Positions 33,896 to 42,308 are shown, counted from the first letter of the stretch. The stretch is 64,000 nt of DNA from Mycolicibacterium moriokaense (GCF_003347205.1 NZ_QQBJ01000006.1:124001-188000); one strand, 5' to 3'. Numbers and translations: made by a program. Notes: a model not told the origin generated them from the sequence alone.

Positions 33896-33914
33896 CCAAC
33901 ATATCAAGTACTTA
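33896..33914 (-). promoter_or_regulatory. ACAD promoter with MarR-type site
   Basis: An 18-base stretch (33896-33913) is identical to the stretch at 25720-25737 before the 2Fe-2S ferredoxin gene. It contains CAAGTACTT and, on the minus strand, TATGTT as a candidate -10 placed six bases before the GTG. The epimerase gene diverges from this region and may be co-regulated. Confidence 0.6.
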
Positions 33915-33946
33915 ACATCTACAAGGCGGTGCGCTAGAACTAGAGG

Positions 33947-34858
33947 GTGCTCACTGCCGAGAAGATCCTCATCACCGGCGCGACCGGGAAGATCGCCTTT
34001 CCCATCGCCCGTTCGCTCGCTGAGCACAACGAGGTGTGGGGCGCGGCGAGGTTGAGGAACCCCGCGGACCGGGAGAAACTCGTGGCTGCCGGCGTCACAC
34101 CGTTCGTGCTGGACATGGCCGATCCCGACTTCTCGGACCTGCCCGACGATTTCGGATACGTCTTCCATGCCGCGGTCGACCCCGGCGCCGAGGACTGGAC
34201 GCGCTGCGTGCAGACCAACGCACACAATTCCGGTGCGCTGCTTCACCATTGCCGGACAGCGAAGGGCTTCGTGTTCTGCTCGACGGGTTCGGTCTACGGC
34301 TACCAGGGCCGTCGCCCGCTTCGCGAGACAGACCCACCCGGCGTGCCGCTGCGGCCCAACTACAGCTTCTCGAAGATCGCCGCCGAGTCGGTGTGCACGT
34401 GGATCGCCGACCGCTACGACATCCCGCTGACGATCATCCGGATCTGTTCCACCTACGGGCCACAGGGCGGTGCACCGGCCGATCGGCTCGATGCGATGCT
34501 GGCGGGCAAGCCGATTCGGCTTCACCCGGACAAGCCGAACAACTACAACCCGATCTATGAAGACGACTACGTCGAGCTGGGCATCCGCGCCATGGAGGTG
34601 GCCGCCGCTCCCCCCGTCGTCGTCAACTGGGCGGGCAGCGAGACCGTCAGCGTCGAGGACTACTGCACATACATGGGCGAACTCGTCGGTGTAGCACCGA
34701 TATTCGAATACACACCCGATGCGCACACCCCGCTGTGGCCCGACGTGACACGCATGCATGAGATCCTCGGCAGCACCAAAGTTCCTTGGCAGGAAGGCTT
34801 TCGCCGCATGATCGCCGCCCGTCACCCCGAGATCGAGCTACAGCGAGGACCACGATGA
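33947..34858 (+). CDS. NAD-dependent epimerase/dehydratase family protein
   Basis: A 303-residue extended SDR. The cofactor motif is GATGKIA near residue 11, CSTGSVYGYQG holds the catalytic Ser/Thr, and YSFSK holds the Tyr and Lys. IIRICSTYGPQGG and YNPIYEDDYVE are typical of the nucleotide-sugar epimerase/hydroxysteroid-dehydrogenase group. The gene diverges from an ACAD across a MarR-type site and overlaps the next gene by four bases. Given the context, a dehydrogenase acting on a pathway alcohol is as likely as a sugar epimerase. Confidence 0.88.
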   Translation: MLTAEKILITGATGKIAFPIARSLAEHNEVWGAARLRNPADREKLVAAGVTPFVLDMADPDFSDLPDDFGYVFHAAVDPGAEDWTRCVQTNAHNSGALLHHCRTAKGFVFCSTGSVYGYQGRRPLRETDPPGVPLRPNYSFSKIAAESVCTWIADRYDIPLTIIRICSTYGPQGGAPADRLDAMLAGKPIRLHPDKPNNYNPIYEDDYVELGIRAMEVAAAPPVVVNWAGSETVSVEDYCTYMGELVGVAPIFEYTPDAHTPLWPDVTRMHEILGSTKVPWQEGFRRMIAARHPEIELQRGPR

Positions 34859-35598
34859 CACTTCCGGGAACTCCGTCCGACGAGGTCGACGGTGTGCTCG
34901 CCGCGGGCAGCGGCCAGATCGGGACCCTGTTCGTGTCCATGGCACGGCGACACCCCGACGGGCGTGACGCCGAATATCTGCGCTGGCACACCCTCGACCA
35001 CCGGCCCGAGCAGCATCGGTTGGCCGGCGTGCGGGCGTCGCTGAGGTTGGTGTCGACGCCCGAGTGCCGTACCGCCAGGGCGGCCGCCGACGAACGGTTC
35101 GACGCGATCGACCATGTGATGACCTACTTCTTCACCGATCAGAGCGGGCTGACCGGCTTCCTCCAACTCTCCTCGGCGCTCGGCGGGGCGGACCGCAAGC
35201 TGCCTCTGTTGCCGCCGGTACAGCGCGGCGTCTACGCGATCGAGCAGAAGAAGGCGGCGCCGCGGGTCAAGATCGGCGCCGACGTGCTGCCGTGGTGGCC
35301 CGCCGCGGGCGTGTACCTGCTGCTGGAGTCGGGTGCGGCGGATCCGGGAGAGCTGATCGGCGTCGACGGCGTCGGTGGTCTCTGGTCGGTGGCCTCGCAG
35401 GACGTCGACGAGCGTCTCGCCAGTGCCCGTTCGGGTCAACGACTCACCTACTGCTTCCTCGACGATGACCCGGTCGCCGTGGCGAAGCGGTTGCGACCCG
35501 TGCTCGCGGCCCGCTGGGACCACACCGACGTCGAACCGCTGCTGGCGGCCCCCTTCCACCCCGTGGTGCCCTACCAGTGGGATCGCTATGTGCCGTAG
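34855..35598 (+). CDS. Hypothetical protein, possible dimeric alpha/beta-barrel type
   Basis: A 247-residue soluble protein of unknown function. The segment EYLRWHTLDHRPEQHRLAGV and two internally similar halves (TLFVSMARRHP and later VYLLLESG) suggest two ferredoxin-like dimeric alpha/beta-barrel domains, as in EthD-like proteins, but this is a weak guess. ATGA overlap with the epimerase gene and a ten-base gap to the LLM enzyme place it in a three-gene operon. It might handle the same metabolite as its neighbours. Confidence 0.75.
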   Translation: MTLPGTPSDEVDGVLAAGSGQIGTLFVSMARRHPDGRDAEYLRWHTLDHRPEQHRLAGVRASLRLVSTPECRTARAAADERFDAIDHVMTYFFTDQSGLTGFLQLSSALGGADRKLPLLPPVQRGVYAIEQKKAAPRVKIGADVLPWWPAAGVYLLLESGAADPGELIGVDGVGGLWSVASQDVDERLASARSGQRLTYCFLDDDPVAVAKRLRPVLAARWDHTDVEPLLAAPFHPVVPYQWDRYVP

Positions 35599-35607
35599 GA
35601 GGTTTGA

Positions 35608-36570
35608 ATGCGTGTCGGCTTGATGGTCGGCTCCGACAAGGAACGCTCGCGTGCGGACCGGCTGAGCGGCCTGCTGGCCGACGGGAAAGCTGCTGAGATG
35701 CAGGGGTTCTCGTCGTTCTGGATTCCCCAGGTGCCCGGGTATCTGGACGCCATGACGGCTGTCGCGCTGCTCGGCCATGTCACCGAGCGGATCGAGATCG
35801 GCACCGCCGTCGTCCCACTGCAGACACGGCACCCCCTGATCCTCGCCCAGCAGGCGTTGACCACGCAGGTCGCGTGTGCGGGCCGGTTCGCGCTCGGCGT
35901 CGGGCCGTCACACCACTGGATCATCTCCGATCAACTGGGCCTCGCCTACGACAAACCCGCGCGACTGGTCCGCGATTATCTCGACGTGCTGGACGCGGCA
36001 TTCGCCGGACCCGGACCGGTGGCCGTCGAGAACGACAGCTTCTGCGTGCACAGCCCGGTGGACGTCACCGACGCGTTCGAGATGCCTGTGCTGATCGCCG
36101 CGCTCGGGCCGACCATGCTGCGGATCGCCGGAGAGCGGACCGCGGGCACCATCTTGTGGATGGCCGACGAGCGGGCGATCGGCGATTACGTGGTGCCGCG
36201 GATCACGCAGGCGGCGCAGGCAGGGTCTCGAGTCCGGGTCGTCGCGGGCGTGCCCGTCGCGCTGTGCGCCGCCGGGGAGGTGGACACCGCCCGGACGTAT
36301 GCGAGCGAGGTGCTCGGACATGCCGACTTCTCACCCAACTACGTGCGACTGTTGGAGCACGGCGACGCCGAGGACGTCGGAGACACCATGGCCGCGGGTG
36401 ACGAGCCGACGGTGCTCGCACGTCTGCGCCGCTACCGCGACGCCGGCGTCACCGATCTGGCGGTGCGGGTGGTTCCGCTCGGTGACGACGCGAGCAGCCG
36501 CAGCGCGTCACGTCGTCGCACTCAGGAGTTCGTCGCGTCCTTAATATCGGAGTTCGCCTCGGGGACATAG
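35608..36570 (+). CDS. LLM-class (probable F420-dependent) oxidoreductase
   Basis: A 320-residue luciferase-like TIM-barrel oxidoreductase: GFSSFWIPQVPGYLDA near the N-terminus, RIEIGTAVVPLQTRHP and RFALGVGPSHHW are characteristic strands. In mycobacteria this group generally uses F420 rather than FMN. It has an excellent TAGGAGG ribosome site. The reaction may be hydride transfer to or from a ketone or alkene; the substrate is unknown. Its last 49 bases overlap the convergent VOC gene. Confidence 0.9.
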   Translation: MRVGLMVGSDKERSRADRLSGLLADGKAAEMQGFSSFWIPQVPGYLDAMTAVALLGHVTERIEIGTAVVPLQTRHPLILAQQALTTQVACAGRFALGVGPSHHWIISDQLGLAYDKPARLVRDYLDVLDAAFAGPGPVAVENDSFCVHSPVDVTDAFEMPVLIAALGPTMLRIAGERTAGTILWMADERAIGDYVVPRITQAAQAGSRVRVVAGVPVALCAAGEVDTARTYASEVLGHADFSPNYVRLLEHGDAEDVGDTMAAGDEPTVLARLRRYRDAGVTDLAVRVVPLGDDASSRSASRRRTQEFVASLISEFASGT

Positions 36571-36971
36571 CTTCCCATGAACTCGACGGGCACACCGCCC
36601 ATGGTGCAGAAGAACAGGTCGACGCCCGGGGTGCCGGTGTCGAACACCGTCACATCGCTCGCGTACTCCTTCGCCGCCTCGCGTGCCCGGTCGAACTCGT
36701 CGGTCAGAAACGACAGCGCGGCCAAGCCCTCCGGTGCGATGTCGCGCAGATGCTCCGGCACGTCGAGAACCTCGATCAGTCCCGCGTCGCCGCTGCCGAC
36801 CATGGTGATGTCCGCGCCGTCCGACGGCGGCCAACCCAGCGTCTTCTCCAGCACCTCGCCGGGCACCCGCAGCGAGAACTGCACCTCCATCCCGACGACG
36901 TCGGTCAGAAACGCGACGAACGTCGCCGCCGAGTGACTCCGCATGACGACATGGTGCAGCTGCTTCGACAT
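36522..36971 (-). CDS. VOC-superfamily (glyoxalase/dioxygenase fold) protein
   Basis: A 149-residue single-module pair of the vicinal-oxygen-chelate fold: LHHVVMRSHSAATFVAFLTDVVG opens the first beta-alpha-beta-beta-beta unit, and PGVDLFFCTMGGVPVEFMG closes the second. The His of LHHVV and the Glu of VEFMG could be metal ligands. It is too short for an extradiol ring-cleavage dioxygenase. The ATG at 36971 is preferred to 36989, which lies in an inverted repeat. It diverges from a TetR gene and is its probable target. Confidence 0.85.
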   Translation of the reverse strand: MSKQLHHVVMRSHSAATFVAFLTDVVGMEVQFSLRVPGEVLEKTLGWPPSDGADITMVGSGDAGLIEVLDVPEHLRDIAPEGLAALSFLTDEFDRAREAAKEYASDVTVFDTGTPGVDLFFCTMGGVPVEFMGSYVPEANSDIKDATNS

Positions 36972-36977
36972 GTATAG

Positions 36978-37000
36978 ATAGTTAGACATGCGTCAACTAT
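36978..37000. promoter_or_regulatory. Inverted repeat ATAGTT-N11-AACTAT, candidate TetR operator
   Basis: It lies between the divergent VOC and TetR genes. Its right arm adjoins TTGCAA (37001-37006), a candidate -35 for the TetR gene, which with TACTGT 16 bases later ends six bases before the GTG. Part of it (CAACTATTTG) also resembles the MarR-type site, so the binding protein is uncertain. Confidence 0.5.
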
Positions 37001-37034
37001 TTGCAAGGGTCAATTTGGCTGCTACTGTGCGGCT

Positions 37035-37685
37035 GTGCCCAAGTCCAGCGCGGCTGCCGTCGCTGACGGTAGTCAACGCCGAGCGTCGTTCCAGCGGGCC
37101 CGGTCCACCGAGACCAAACGGTCACTGGTGCAGGCGGCGATGGCGCTGTGGCGCACCAACGGGTACGCCAAGACGACCGTCGCGGACATCTGCCGCGCGG
37201 CCGGGGTTTCCCGTGCGCTGTTCTACTTCTATTTCCCGGCCAAGGAGGACGTGCTGTTCGAGGTCGGGTTGCTGTCCACCCGGGCCGCGCAGAAGACCGT
37301 GCACCAGAACCTGGCGGGCGACTACGACGTACCCGCGGTGATCGCCCGGGCGCTGCGCAGCCTCGAGCGGTCGATGGCCCGCAACCCGAAGGACCTGATC
37401 GTCGAAACGATCCTGGAGGGCTATCGCCAGGAGAAGCGGATTCTGACCGGCGATCGCCCCGGCGACGTGGACGCCGACATGTTCGGCGAACTGTTCCAAC
37501 GGGCGCAGGCCGAGGGCAAGCTCGCCGGCCACATCGACGTCCCCCACCTGTCGAGACTGGCCCAGATGCACGTCAGCGAGGGCGTGCGGCACTGGGCGCT
37601 CGGCGGCTTCGGCGACCGCTCCTTCGCAGACGTGGTATCGCGCGACATCGTCGCGCTGATCGCCGGATTCAACCAAGAGCCCTGA
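37035..37685 (+). CDS. TetR-family transcriptional regulator
   Basis: A 216-residue TetR protein. The helix-turn-helix spans about residues 40-75 (TTVADICRAAGVSRALFYFYFPAKEDVLFEVG). The C-terminal domain is alpha-helical and ends at FNQEP. The GTG start is likely leaderless, six bases after a TACTGT -10. It diverges from the VOC gene over an inverted repeat and is followed 19 bases later by an ACAD gene with its own TAAGGAGA ribosome site, so it may regulate both sides. Acyl-CoA-type ligands are common for such regulators. Confidence 0.92.
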   Translation: MPKSSAAAVADGSQRRASFQRARSTETKRSLVQAAMALWRTNGYAKTTVADICRAAGVSRALFYFYFPAKEDVLFEVGLLSTRAAQKTVHQNLAGDYDVPAVIARALRSLERSMARNPKDLIVETILEGYRQEKRILTGDRPGDVDADMFGELFQRAQAEGKLAGHIDVPHLSRLAQMHVSEGVRHWALGGFGDRSFADVVSRDIVALIAGFNQEP

Positions 37686-37704
37686 CCGAGGTTAAGGAGA
37701 CACA

Positions 37705-39006
37705 ATGGCGTGGGATTTCGACACCGACCCCGAGTACCAGAAGGAACTGGACTGGGTCGACGAGTTCGTCCGCGAGGAGATCGAACCGCTCGATCTGGCC
37801 TTCCCCCACCTGCAGTTCACCCCGCCGGATGACAACCGCCGCAAGGTGATCGACCCGCTCAAGGAAGAGGTCAGGCGGCGCGGGCTGTGGGCCACCCATC
37901 TCGGACCCGAACTCGGCGGCCAGGGCTACGGCCAGCTCAAGCTCGCCCTGCTCAACGAGATCCTCGGCCGATCGCAGTGGGCACCCGTCATCTTCGGCTG
38001 CCAGGCGCCCGATACCGGCAACGCCGAGATCATCGCCCACTACGGCACGGACGAACAGAAGAAGCGCTACCTGCGGCCCCTGCTCGACGGTGAACTGTTC
38101 TCCTGCTACTCGATGACCGAACCGCACGCGGGCGCCGATCCGACGCTGTTCACGACACAGGCCGTGCGCGATGGCGACGACTGGGTGATCAACGGCTGGA
38201 AGTTCTTCTCCTCCAACGCCAGAACCGCGTCGTTCCTGATCGTCATGGTGGTGACCAACCCCGAGGTCAGCGCCTACCAGGGGATGTCGATGTTCCTCGT
38301 GCCCACGGATACCCCGGGCGTGAAGATCGTCCGCAACTTCGGCCTGCACGGCGAACGCGAAGGCGAAGGTTCCCATGCGTTGATCCACTACGACAACGTG
38401 CGGGTGCCGGCCGAGGCCCTGCTGGGCGGCGAGGGGCAGGCGTTCGTCATCGCCCAGACTCGTCTCGGCGGTGGCCGAATCCACCACGCGATGCGCACCA
38501 TCGGCCTGGCGCGCAGCGCGCTCGACATGATGTGCGAGCGTTCGCTGAGCCGTCAGACACAGGGCAGCCGGCTCTCCGACAAGCAGTTCGTCCAGGGCTA
38601 CATCGCCGACTCCTACGCCCAACTGCTGCAGTTCCGGTTGATGGTGCTCTACACCGCCTGGGAGATCGACAAGTACAACGACTACAAGAAGGTGCGCAAG
38701 GACATCGCCGCGGTGAAGGTGGTGATGCCGACCGTGCTGCATGACATCGCCTGGCGGGCAATGCAAGTACACGGCGCCCTCGGTGTCACCGACGATGTGC
38801 CGTTCATGGGCATGGTGACGGGTGCCGCGGTGATGGGCCTTGCCGACGGCCCGACCGAAGTGCACAAGGCCACCGTGGCCAAGCAGGTGCTGCGCGACTA
38901 CTCGCCGAGCGAGGACACCTGGCCGACGGAGTGGATACCGCGCAAACGCGAAGCGGCACAGCAGAAGTTCGCCGAATACCTCGAGCACGAGGTGGGCAAC
39001 CTGTGA
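37705..39006 (+). CDS. Acyl-CoA dehydrogenase
   Basis: A 433-residue ACAD, paralogue of the one at 3077 (MAWDFDTDPEY start). Motifs include CYSMTEPHAGADP, RLGGGRIHHAMRTIG, VHGALGVTDDVPF and LADGPTEVHKATVAK. It overlaps the phosphotransferase gene by four bases. In Mycobacteria and relatives, ACADs next to APH-type phosphotransferases are frequent, and homologous domains are fused in eukaryotic ACAD10/11, which supports action on 4-hydroxy or other unusual acyl-CoAs. That link is known for the families, not shown here. Confidence 0.93.
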   Translation: MAWDFDTDPEYQKELDWVDEFVREEIEPLDLAFPHLQFTPPDDNRRKVIDPLKEEVRRRGLWATHLGPELGGQGYGQLKLALLNEILGRSQWAPVIFGCQAPDTGNAEIIAHYGTDEQKKRYLRPLLDGELFSCYSMTEPHAGADPTLFTTQAVRDGDDWVINGWKFFSSNARTASFLIVMVVTNPEVSAYQGMSMFLVPTDTPGVKIVRNFGLHGEREGEGSHALIHYDNVRVPAEALLGGEGQAFVIAQTRLGGGRIHHAMRTIGLARSALDMMCERSLSRQTQGSRLSDKQFVQGYIADSYAQLLQFRLMVLYTAWEIDKYNDYKKVRKDIAAVKVVMPTVLHDIAWRAMQVHGALGVTDDVPFMGMVTGAAVMGLADGPTEVHKATVAKQVLRDYSPSEDTWPTEWIPRKREAAQQKFAEYLEHEVGNL

Positions 39007-40055
39007 GCCCCGGCCAATCTGCTCCTAACGTGCGCGGCGAACTGGACACCGCACGTCTCGCCGACTGGATGGATGGCCAAGCGCTTCCTGGAAAGGGGGA
39101 GCCGCTGGAGGCCGACTTCCTCTCCGGCGGAACCCAGAACGTGATCTACAAGATCAGCCGCGGCGAGCACGAGTGTGTGCTGCGCATGCCTCCGCCGGAG
39201 GCCCCGCCCGACCGCGACAAGGGGATTCTGCGGGAGTGGCGGATCATCGAGGCGCTCGACGGCACCGAGGTGCCGCACACCGCGGCCGTCGGTGTCTGCC
39301 CGGAGGCCTCCGTACTGGGGCGGCCGTTCTACCTGATGGGGTTCGTCGACGGCTGGTCGCCGATGGACCTGAAGGATCGGCGCTGGCCCGAACCGTTCGA
39401 CACCGACCTCGATGCCCGGGGCCAACTGGCATATCAACTGGCCGAAGGCATCGCGCTGCTCTCGAAGGTGGACTGGCAGGCCAAGGGCCTTGCCGACCTC
39501 GGCCGGCCAGACGGCTTCCACGAGCGACAGGTCGATCGGTGGATCGGCTTCTTCGAACGAATCAAGGGCCGCGACATCGAGGGCCTCGACGTGGCGACCG
39601 GCTGGCTGCGCAGCCACCGGCCACTCGATTTCATCCCCGGCCTGATGCACGGCGACTACCAGTTCGCCAACGTCATGTACCGGCACGGCGGGCCCGCGCG
39701 CCTGGCCGCGATCGTCGACTGGGAGATGGGCACCGTCGGTGATCCGAAGCTCGACCTGGGGTGGATGGTGCAGAGTTGGCCCGAAGAAACGGATGCGCCA
39801 TCAGCGATGAGCTATGTCGACATGCGCGGAATGCCCTCGCGCACAGAGGTGATCGACCACTATGCCAAGGTTTCCGGCAGGCAGGTCGACGACCTCGACT
39901 ACTACCTGGTGCTGGCGAAGTGGAAGCTGGCGATCGTGCTCGAGCAGGGTTTCCAACGCGCAGGCGACAACGAGAAACTGTTGGCATACGGGCCCGTCAT
40001 CGTCGACCTGATGCGCTCGGCGGCCGACCTCGCCGAGTCGAGCGACTACGCGTGA
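39003..40055 (+). CDS. APH-family phosphotransferase (ACAD10/11 kinase-like)
   Basis: A 350-residue aminoglycoside-phosphotransferase-fold kinase. It has a nucleotide loop (FLSGGTQNVIYKI), the catalytic HGD in LMHGDYQFANVMY near residue 220, and the metal-binding DWE in AIVDWEMGTVGDP. Eukaryotic homologues fused to ACADs phosphorylate 4-hydroxyacyl-CoAs before beta-oxidation, so a similar role with the adjacent ACAD is plausible. GTG start overlaps the ACAD stop (GTGA), and the stop overlaps the next GTG. Confidence 0.88.
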   Translation: MSPGQSAPNVRGELDTARLADWMDGQALPGKGEPLEADFLSGGTQNVIYKISRGEHECVLRMPPPEAPPDRDKGILREWRIIEALDGTEVPHTAAVGVCPEASVLGRPFYLMGFVDGWSPMDLKDRRWPEPFDTDLDARGQLAYQLAEGIALLSKVDWQAKGLADLGRPDGFHERQVDRWIGFFERIKGRDIEGLDVATGWLRSHRPLDFIPGLMHGDYQFANVMYRHGGPARLAAIVDWEMGTVGDPKLDLGWMVQSWPEETDAPSAMSYVDMRGMPSRTEVIDHYAKVSGRQVDDLDYYLVLAKWKLAIVLEQGFQRAGDNEKLLAYGPVIVDLMRSAADLAESSDYA

Positions 40056-41035
40056 TCCGCGCCGCGGTCTGTCCGGAATACGGGCCGCCCGAGATCGTCC
40101 GCATCGAGGAGCAGCCACCACAGGCGCTCAGCGACGGGCAGGTGCGCGTTCGGGTCGCTGCCGCCGCGGTCAACTACCCCGACGTGCTGCTCGTCGCGGG
40201 CAAATACCAGATCAGCGTGCCCCCGCCGTTCGTCGTCGGCAGTGAGTTCGCGGGCGTCGTCGTGGAAGTCGCCGCCGGGACCGGCGATCTGGCTGTCGGC
40301 GATCGGGTGACCGGTACCGGCATGTACGGCGCCTTCGCCGAAGAGGTCGTGGTGGCGCCCGGCGGGTTGGCCCGCATTCCGGACGGGGTGGACGACCGCA
40401 CGGCGGCGGCGCTCGGGGTGGCCCACCGCACCGCCTATCACACGCTGCGGTCGGTAGCGCGGGTGTCGTCGGGCGACGCCTTGATCGTGCTCGGCGCCGG
40501 CGGCGGTGTCGGACTGGCCGCGGTGCAGTTGGGCGTCGCGCTGGGCGCCGAGGTCACCGCCGTCGCATCGTCAGCCGAAAAGCTCGATGCGGCAGCGTTA
40601 TACGGCGCGCACCACCTCGTCAACCACCGCAGCGGCGATCTTCGCGCCGGGCTGCGCGAAGCTGTGCCCGACGGCGCGGACGCAGTCGTCGACCCGGTCG
40701 GCGGCGACCTGTCCGAACCGGCCTTGCGGTCGCTGCGTCGTGGCGGCCGGTTCGTCACCGTCGGTTATGCGTCGGGGGTGATCCCGCGCATCCCGCTGAA
40801 CCTCGTCCTCGTCAAGGGCGTGCAGGTGGTCGGGTTTCAGTTTCAGGACGTGGCGCCAGACGAGTTCGCGCGCAACGAGTCCGAACTCGGCGAGTTGCTC
40901 ACCACCGGTGCGGTCAGGCCGCACATCGGCGCCGTCTATCCGCTCGCCGAAACCCCGCGAGCGCTGCGGGAGGTCGCGGACGGGAAAGCGGTGGGCAAGG
41001 TGCTGATCGACGTCGGCGCACGAGAGGAGCGATGA
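40052..41035 (+). CDS. Zinc-independent quinone oxidoreductase-type MDR
   Basis: A 327-residue medium-chain dehydrogenase/reductase of the quinone oxidoreductase/enoyl reductase group: VNYPDVLLVAGKYQ, the cofactor motif GAGGGVGLAAVQLG at about 150-163, and VVDPVGGDLSEPALRSL. No catalytic-zinc cysteines are visible. It would reduce an activated double bond or quinone using NADPH. GTGA overlap with the kinase gene makes it the third gene of the operon. A 26-base direct repeat covers its last codons. Confidence 0.9.
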   Translation: MIRAAVCPEYGPPEIVRIEEQPPQALSDGQVRVRVAAAAVNYPDVLLVAGKYQISVPPPFVVGSEFAGVVVEVAAGTGDLAVGDRVTGTGMYGAFAEEVVVAPGGLARIPDGVDDRTAAALGVAHRTAYHTLRSVARVSSGDALIVLGAGGGVGLAAVQLGVALGAEVTAVASSAEKLDAAALYGAHHLVNHRSGDLRAGLREAVPDGADAVVDPVGGDLSEPALRSLRRGGRFVTVGYASGVIPRIPLNLVLVKGVQVVGFQFQDVAPDEFARNESELGELLTTGAVRPHIGAVYPLAETPRALREVADGKAVGKVLIDVGAREER

Positions 41036-41066
41036 GGCCCGGCGCACGAGAGGAGCGATAAGGCCC
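41015..41066 (+). repeat. Tandem 26-base direct repeat at the end of the MDR gene
   Basis: Two adjacent 26-base copies starting GGCGCACGAGAGGAGCGAT differ at one base (ATG against ATA). A third copy begins (GGCGCACGCC) but breaks off. The first copy contains the MDR stop codon, so the duplication added a silent ribosome-site-like sequence after the gene. It looks like a recent slippage duplication. Confidence 0.7.
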
Positions 41067-41089
41067 GGCGCACGCCCTTAAACCGCGCA

Positions 41090-41138
41090 ACGGAATTCCA
41101 GTACGCCTCGACTCGAACTTCTGGTACCGGAACTCCGT
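41090..41138. terminator. Bidirectional hairpin between convergent genes
   Basis: Arms of 15 bases (41090-41104 and 41124-41138) pair at 13 positions around a 19-base loop: ACGGAATTCCAGTAC against GTACCGGAACTCCGT. It lies between converging genes, the expected place for a shared terminator. No T tract follows, which is usual in mycobacteria. Confidence 0.6.
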
Positions 41139-41151
41139 TTCGCGGAGACGT

Positions 41152-41655
41152 TCAGCTGGCCGGGATGAGGTCCGACGCGACCGACGGGGACGCCATCACG
41201 CCGCAGCGAAAGGTCTCGCTCGGAGTCACGGATCCGCCGTCGGCGGCGGCGGTCATCGCCTGTCGCTTGAATGCGCGGGCCGCCGCGCTGAGCTGATGCA
41301 CGACGGGACCGACGCTGTCGTCGAGTTCAGCCGGCCATGTCTCGCCCCACAGCGTCACCTCGGTCATGCCCTGTTCGAGCGCACCGAGCACACCCCGTCG
41401 GACGCGATCGTCGCTCCCGAACAGATCCGCGGCGACGGCCACCGTCTGCGGATGCGGGCGCTCTTCCCACAGCGCCAGCGCCGACTCCAGATCCGTGGTG
41501 GCGACGCCGAGGATCTGCAGCGGCCGCACGTCGGAGCGGTCGGCCAGCAGCACGGTGACGTCCCAGCCGGCCATCACGCGGTCATACATCCAGCCACCGG
41601 CGAACCTGACGGCGTCGGCCGCGGTTGCTGCCACCACATCAAGCCGGTACCTCAT
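41152..41655 (-). CDS. Conserved hypothetical protein, TetR-operon partner
   Basis: A 167-residue soluble protein starting MRYRLDVVAATAADAVRFAGG. It has alternating strands and helices (WDVTVLLADRSDVRPLQILG, TVAVAADLFGSDDRV, EVTLWGETWP) that suggest a Rossmann-like alpha/beta fold. No known domain or catalytic motif was recognised. The ATG overlaps the TetR stop (ATGA), so the two are co-expressed; the protein may sense or modify the TetR ligand, or may be a target of the regulator. Confidence 0.75.
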   Translation of the reverse strand: MRYRLDVVAATAADAVRFAGGWMYDRVMAGWDVTVLLADRSDVRPLQILGVATTDLESALALWEERPHPQTVAVAADLFGSDDRVRRGVLGALEQGMTEVTLWGETWPAELDDSVGPVVHQLSAAARAFKRQAMTAAADGGSVTPSETFRCGVMASPSVASDLIPAS

Positions 41656-42260
41656 GTCGAGCTCCTTGGTGCCAAGTCGACGGACAGCGACTGGGCGTAC
41701 CCCTTGAACGCCTCGGTGAGCGGTATTGATGGGTCGAGCAACCATAGGGTCTCCATTCCATTGATGAAGGCGAGTATTTCGACGGCCTTGGTGGCCGCGT
41801 CACAGTCGGGGCGATACTGTCCGAGCCGCTGACCGCGCTCGATGATCTCGGTGAGGATGTCGATGGCGCCCCGATAGCGCTTGTGCAGTCGGTCGTGCAG
41901 CGGGGCGTCGGGCGCGATGTTCTCGACGAGCAGCACGGTGAACGTGCCGACGAGCTCGGGCGCCCGGTCGAATCTGGCAGGCACCCGGCTCAGCTCGGTG
42001 ATCAGGTCGCCGGATTCGTAGTCGGCGTGGATGGCGTCGTCTTCGTCGCGGGCGTCGAGCACCGCGTTGAGCAACTGCTCCTTGGACTCGAAGTGGTGCA
42101 GCAGTCCGGCGGGTGTCACGCCGGCCGCCTTGGCGATCTGCGCCAGCGAGGTGTTGCGCCAGCCATTGCGCGCCAGCAGCCGTTCGGCGACGCCGAGGAT
42201 GCGCTGGCGACGATCCTCGCCTTTGGCGAGAAGCGTCTCGTATGGCCGTGGGGCTGTCAC
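41652..42260 (-). CDS. TetR-family transcriptional regulator
   Basis: About 202 residues: DRRQRILGVAERLLARNGW then SLAQIAKAAGVTPAGLLHHFESKEQLL forms the helix-turn-helix. The GTG at 42260 is preferred because a partial palindrome, likely its own operator, ends 27 bases upstream. The next gene on the same strand is a protein of unknown function in ATGA overlap. The ACAD cluster beginning at 42399 lies on the same strand upstream, ending 99 bases before the operator region. Confidence 0.9.
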   Translation of the reverse strand: MTAPRPYETLLAKGEDRRQRILGVAERLLARNGWRNTSLAQIAKAAGVTPAGLLHHFESKEQLLNAVLDARDEDDAIHADYESGDLITELSRVPARFDRAPELVGTFTVLLVENIAPDAPLHDRLHKRYRGAIDILTEIIERGQRLGQYRPDCDAATKAVEILAFINGMETLWLLDPSIPLTEAFKGYAQSLSVDLAPRSST

Positions 42261-42286
42261 CGACCCGGATCTCCTTCGATCAACCA

Positions 42287-42308
42287 ACCTAGTGAACACA
42301 CAGTAGGT
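42287..42308. promoter_or_regulatory. Palindrome ACCTAgTG-N6-CAgTAGGT, candidate TetR operator
   Basis: Eight-base arms with one internal mismatch around six bases, 27 bases before the TetR GTG. Size and symmetry fit a TetR dimer site. I see no second copy elsewhere in the window, so autoregulation is the simplest reading. Confidence 0.55.

Noticed and set aside
36522-36971. VOC protein as an extradiol ring-cleavage dioxygenase
   Set aside because: About half the usual length and without the expected two-His-one-Glu arrangement over two domains.
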